From: Vitis vinifera
Lineage: Eukaryota; Streptophyta; Magnoliopsida; Vitales; Vitaceae
NCBI RefSeq assembly: GCF_030704535.1
Contig: NC_081807.1
Coordinates: forward strand, 6,303,001 to 6,367,000
Direction of reading: 5' to 3'
Length of the DNA stretch: 64,000 nucleotides
The notes beneath the pieces are model-generated. The model was not told the DNA's origin and did no database searches. It was given only the letters and a program-made list of their open reading frames with translations. Every line of letters starts with the position of its first letter. Within the stretch, counting starts at the first letter, position 1. The translations under genes were made by a program, and so were the position numbers. Of this stretch, positions 60,219 to 64,000 are shown in pieces.

Positions 60219-63200
60219 ATGACGTCATCTGGATTCCGGCCCCTTGACGACAAGTCTCTCGTAGAGTACATAAAGGCCACGCCTGCTCTCTTCTCCAAGC
60301 TTGCAAACCAGCTCCATGGATTGCAGATCAAAGAAGTGGGCGACGGCAATCTCAACTTCGTCTACGTCGTCATCTCTTCCGCCGGCTCCTTCGTCATCAA
60401 ACAGGTACAAATTTGTATTCATTAGGGAACCTCACAACTTTGGATTCTTACTGAACAAAAAATGGCTTCACTGTGGAAGAATTTGAAGTATTTGTGAAGG
60501 TTTGGTCGAAGTGACTGTTTATTACAAGGAGGGAATGGAATAAATAGATAGAGCAGAGTGCTCTGCCTTACATTACCAAACGAGGCTGTACAGCTCAGCA
60601 CTTATTCTAACAAGCCATATCTAGAATATTCTATACAAATATAGCTGTTATAACAGATTAAATAAATGCTAGTATGCTAGAACTGTTGTAAGATGTGGTT
60701 GTGTTGAGAGTGCAGGCGTTGCCGTACATACGTAGTATAGGGGAATCGTGGCCGATGACGAAGGACCGGGCGTATTTTGAAGCGACGGCTTTGAGAGAGC
60801 AGCGTCGCTGGTGCTCCAATCATGTGCCGGAGGTTTATCATTTTGATAGGGAAATGGCTGTAATCGGTATGAGGTACTTGGAGCCTCCGCATATAATTCT
60901 TAGAAAGGGCCTGATTGCTGGAATTGAGTACCCGTTGCTTGCAGAACACATGTCGGAGTTCATGGCGAGGACTCTTTTCTTCACATCTCTTCTATACCAT
61001 GACACAACAGAGCACAAACGTGCAGGTAAATGCTTTTTGATATTATTTATTATGTTTCATGAACGTTCTAGTCTTTTGATTTTTTTTTTTATTTATTATT
61101 CTTTGAATTGAAACATAGGAGGCAAAATGTATAAATTATAGTAGCTGTAATGCACAGACTGCGCGTGCTATTGATTTATAGTAGTTAAATATTTCCGCCA
61201 CGAGCCAAGAACTTTGTCTTCTCCTCAAATATGTTGTGCCAGGAGTAATTACTGGTAGAATTTAAGAGAAAATTGCAGTTTGCTTCTGATGAAGTTATTC
61301 TATTGACAAACTTGAATCATGTTCAAATTGTGCTTTATGCAGTTGCTGAATTTTGTGGAAATGTGGAGTTATGTCGGCACACTGGGCAAGTTGTTTTCTC
61401 TGATCCATACAAAGTATCTCAGTATAATTGGTGGACTTCCCCTTATCTTGACCGTGATGCCGAGGCAGTTCGAGAGGATAACATTTTGAAGCTTGAAGTT
61501 GCTGAGTTGAAATCTATGTACTGTTTCCATATCAGTGCCTCATTTCTTGCAGTAATATAAAATGTTTCTATTAATAGCAGTTTAATTCTGAAATAAACAG
61601 GTTGAAATCCTTTCTAAGCCTAGTTAGAATCTATTTTGCAGGTTCTGTGAGAGATCGCAAGCCCTAGTACATGGAGATCTTCATACTGGTTCAGTTATGG
61701 TTACCCCTGATTCGACTCAAGTTATAGATCCAGAATTTGGCTTTTATGGACCAATGGGGTTTGATATAGGCGCTTTTTTAGGAAACTTGATTTTGGCATA
61801 CTTTGCACAAGATGGGCATGATGATCAAGTGAATGATAGAAAAGTATGTCTGTGTTCTCAACTTTATTTCTATGGTTTTTCCAGTTTTCCCCAAAGTTCT
61901 AAAATATTTAGCTGTCCATAGTCTAGTGTTAATTTTCTTGTTTCCTTTTTCCTTTGAATTTTGTCATAAACCTTAATGGCCTTTTCAATTCATCCAATTG
62001 TGGCTTTCCTTTGCATTTCCTCTTATACCTTATGGTTTCTTGTTAAAGACATGCAACATGAGGTCCTTCTTCCTTATATCTACGTGGCCTTGAAGTTGAA
62101 GTTTGGACCCAGAAATTTTAACTCTTCTTGTAGACCCAGAAAAGGCTTGAATGAATGTGGTTTGGAGGATGTAGTAAATGATTATATGAGCTCAAATCCT
62201 ATATTCAATGGATACAGTTTTGAGAATGATTTGACATGGTTCCACTTATCCTTTAGGATAAACCTTTTTAACCTTATGAAGAGGAGTTCTTTACATATAA
62301 TTTTTGTTTAACAAAACAGAGAATTCAATACAATAGTTTTGAAATATTTTTTATTTTGTTCTTTCTGGTGTGATGTTTATCTTCAATTCCTTTATTTAAT
62401 TTACATTATTAATTATGTTTTGTATTTGACCGTATGTTAACTTTTTGTTTGTCCGTTTTGCATTGGTTTTCTGCCATTTACCACTGTTACCTGCCCTTAG
62501 AACTGTATTGTATAAATTCTAGGCACCATGTAGAATCCCTGACTTGATGCTGAGCCATAACTCATCATAGACATTAAGTACTTTCTTTTCCTCAATTCTT
62601 AAAGAATTAAAAATGTCATTGTTGGGTAATGATCCTCAAGCCTTTTCTTTTGCAGACATATAAAAAATGGATTTTGAAGACAATAGAACAGACTTGGAAT
62701 TTTTTCCACAAAAAATTTACTGCATTATGGAATGAACACAGGAATGGCTCTGGTGAGGCGTATCTTCCAGAAATTTATAATAACCCTGAACTTCAGCTTC
62801 TTACACAAAAGAAATACATGCAAGATTTGTTGCATGACACCCTCGGATTTGGTGCTGCCAAAATGATAAGGTGAGGTTGTGATTCAGTTTGTTAACTATA
62901 TTTTTTGTATCATTGCTTTCTTCTACTATTGATGATTCTTTTTTATTTCCTTGCATCCTTAAGAACATTTTATAGCAGTAAGAATGTAGATATATTCTTA
63001 AGATTTTTTTACAACATTTTATGGCATTTTTTATTTTATTTTTTTTAAATTTTGGATTTTTACATCATACTATTTATTTTTATTTTCATTTTTTAGCTTT
63101 AGGCATTTTAAATGATCCTTACACCTTTGAATGTCTAATGGAGATATCGGTTTAAATATATAATTATACCAATTCAAGTACTTGAACCATCGATTTATGT

Positions 63201-63464
63201 AAGTGGTATCATGAAACCCTGTTTCTTGCATTCTTGTCATAGACTTCATACAATTAATTTTTTTTAAGACTTCTCTATCTTTGGATTCACAGGAGAATTG
63301 TTGGTGTAGCACATGTTGAGGATTTTGAATCAATTGTTGATGCTAGCAAGCGAGCTAACTGTGAGAGACAGGCACTTGTATTTGCAAAGATGCTTTTGAA
63401 GGAAAGGAGAAAATTTCAGGCTATCACTGAAGTTGTTTCAGCCATTCAGCAAGAACAATCATGA
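60219..63464 (+). CDS. MTK: 5-methylthioribose kinase, copy B
   Basis: Six exons with the same lengths as copy A: 60219-60404, 60716-61025, 61343-61517, 61642-61843, 62656-62870, 63293-63464; 419 residues, all splice sites GT-AG. By hand count it differs from copy A at 22 residues. HGD and DPE are kept. Notable changes are S25F, D33H, L178H, E180G and R195W (the stretch [11 protein letters not shown] becomes [11 protein letters not shown]). The frame is open upstream to 60141, but that codon is TTG; the homologous ATG at 60219 was chosen. The homology starts about 13 bp before the ATG, so the original promoter and leader were not duplicated. It could be a new-promoter paralogue, or unexpressed and starting to decay. 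Confidence 0.88.
60519..60681. mobile_element. 163-bp insertion in intron 1 of MTK copy B
   Basis: Absent from the same point in copy A (GTGACTGT followed directly by TGTAAGATGTGG). It is bounded by direct repeats ACTGT (60514-60518 and 60682-60686), consistent with a 5-bp target duplication. The sequence has no inverted ends and no coding content; it may be a retroelement LTR fragment (guess). Confidence 0.55.
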
Positions 63465-64000
63465 GAAAAGTATTAGGTAAAGTTGAATGTTTGGTTAGGG
63501 CACACAGAGTTAGTTGGGGTGGGTGTTCTGATGGGATTTGGATCCCGAATTGCCATTTAGAGCAATCATGATATTAATTCTGATTTATACCAATGATATG
63601 AATTGCACTTCTTGCTGTATTTGCTTCTGTTGTTTGCTACAAATGATTCTCATAAGCTCCTGATGAAATCATCAATCCACAGTTTGATATATTTTAAAAA
63701 TTGTACCAATGTTTTCTACATCTGATCAACTTTACTATTTACTTCATCAATGTTTTCTTCATGTGTGATTAAAACTAACCTCTTATGCACCATATTATTT
63801 ACTATAATTCACAATTGACTTGGCTATTTTCCATGAAGACTAGCAATTTCTGAACAGAGTATTTAATCTTGGTAGTGTGGGTGGGAACCAAACATTCTAA
63901 CCCCAGCGGGATATGCTTTTAAGCCCTTTGTTCATTTCATTTGTATGTTTCCCTGCAATGAGTTTGAACCCAAAAGCTTCTAATCGCACTTTTTCATTTC

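Larger units (their letters stand above)
60206..64000 (+). repeat. duplicated segment, copy B
   Basis: Homology to copy A begins at about 60206 (CGTCGCAACGATG against CTTCGCAACGATG) and continues through all exons, introns and 3' UTR to the window edge. The only sizeable gaps are small indels, a 163-bp extra insertion in intron 1, and a loss of about 45 bp in intron 4. Confidence 0.9.

Overview
The window looks like nuclear DNA of a woody eudicot, most consistent with grapevine (Vitis). This rests on AT-rich intergenic DNA, GT-AG introns, a plant group-L UGT84 glucosyltransferase, plant methylthioribose kinase genes, and dense plant transposons (MULEs, hAT-like MITEs, Ty1/copia debris, tRNA-type SINEs). 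The species is an inference; no search was possible. No rRNA, tRNA or CRISPR array was seen.

Layout. (1) About 1-8385 is most of a large, decayed Mutator-like element whose left end lies outside the window. It has an Ulp1-type protease gene on the plus strand and a MuDR-type transposase on the minus strand, converging on a 74-bp minisatellite. (2) 8612-10048 is an intact intronless UGT84A-type glucosyltransferase; the MULE ends only about 140 bp upstream of its TATA box. (3) About 11924-25360 is a tandem triplication without a recognisable gene. Units 2 and 3 carry the same 3.1-kb non-autonomous MULE at the same site with a 9-bp target duplication, and unit 1 keeps the empty site, so the order of events can be read. 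(4) 28018-34846 (minus) is an intact nine-exon acid lipase gene (triacylglycerol lipase 2 type). (5) About 37780-40900 is a decayed copia fragment.

(6) 41490-52028 is the most striking object: a 10.5-kb Mutator-type composite element with about 240-bp inverted ends and an exact 9-bp target duplication. It encloses a broken multi-exon ACT-domain (ACR-type) gene, a 721-bp solo LTR with its own 5-bp target duplication, a SINE-like insertion, a hAT-like MITE, a broken viroplasmin-domain exon and a 2.4-kb foldback made of two inverted tandem arrays. It reads as a Pack-MULE later used as a landing site by other elements. Its terminal bases match those of the 3.1-kb MULEs in the triplication.

(7) 53352-56454 and 60219-63464 are tandem direct copies of a six-exon methylthioribose kinase gene, both open for 419 residues. 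The second copy begins its homology about 13 bp before the ATG, so it did not inherit the first copy's promoter, and it has 22 amino-acid differences, some in otherwise conserved-looking stretches.

The four intact genes are not a pathway cluster: phenolic-acid glucosylation, neutral-lipid hydrolysis and methionine salvage (two copies) are functionally separate. The window is chiefly a record of transposon nesting and local duplication between ordinary plant genes.
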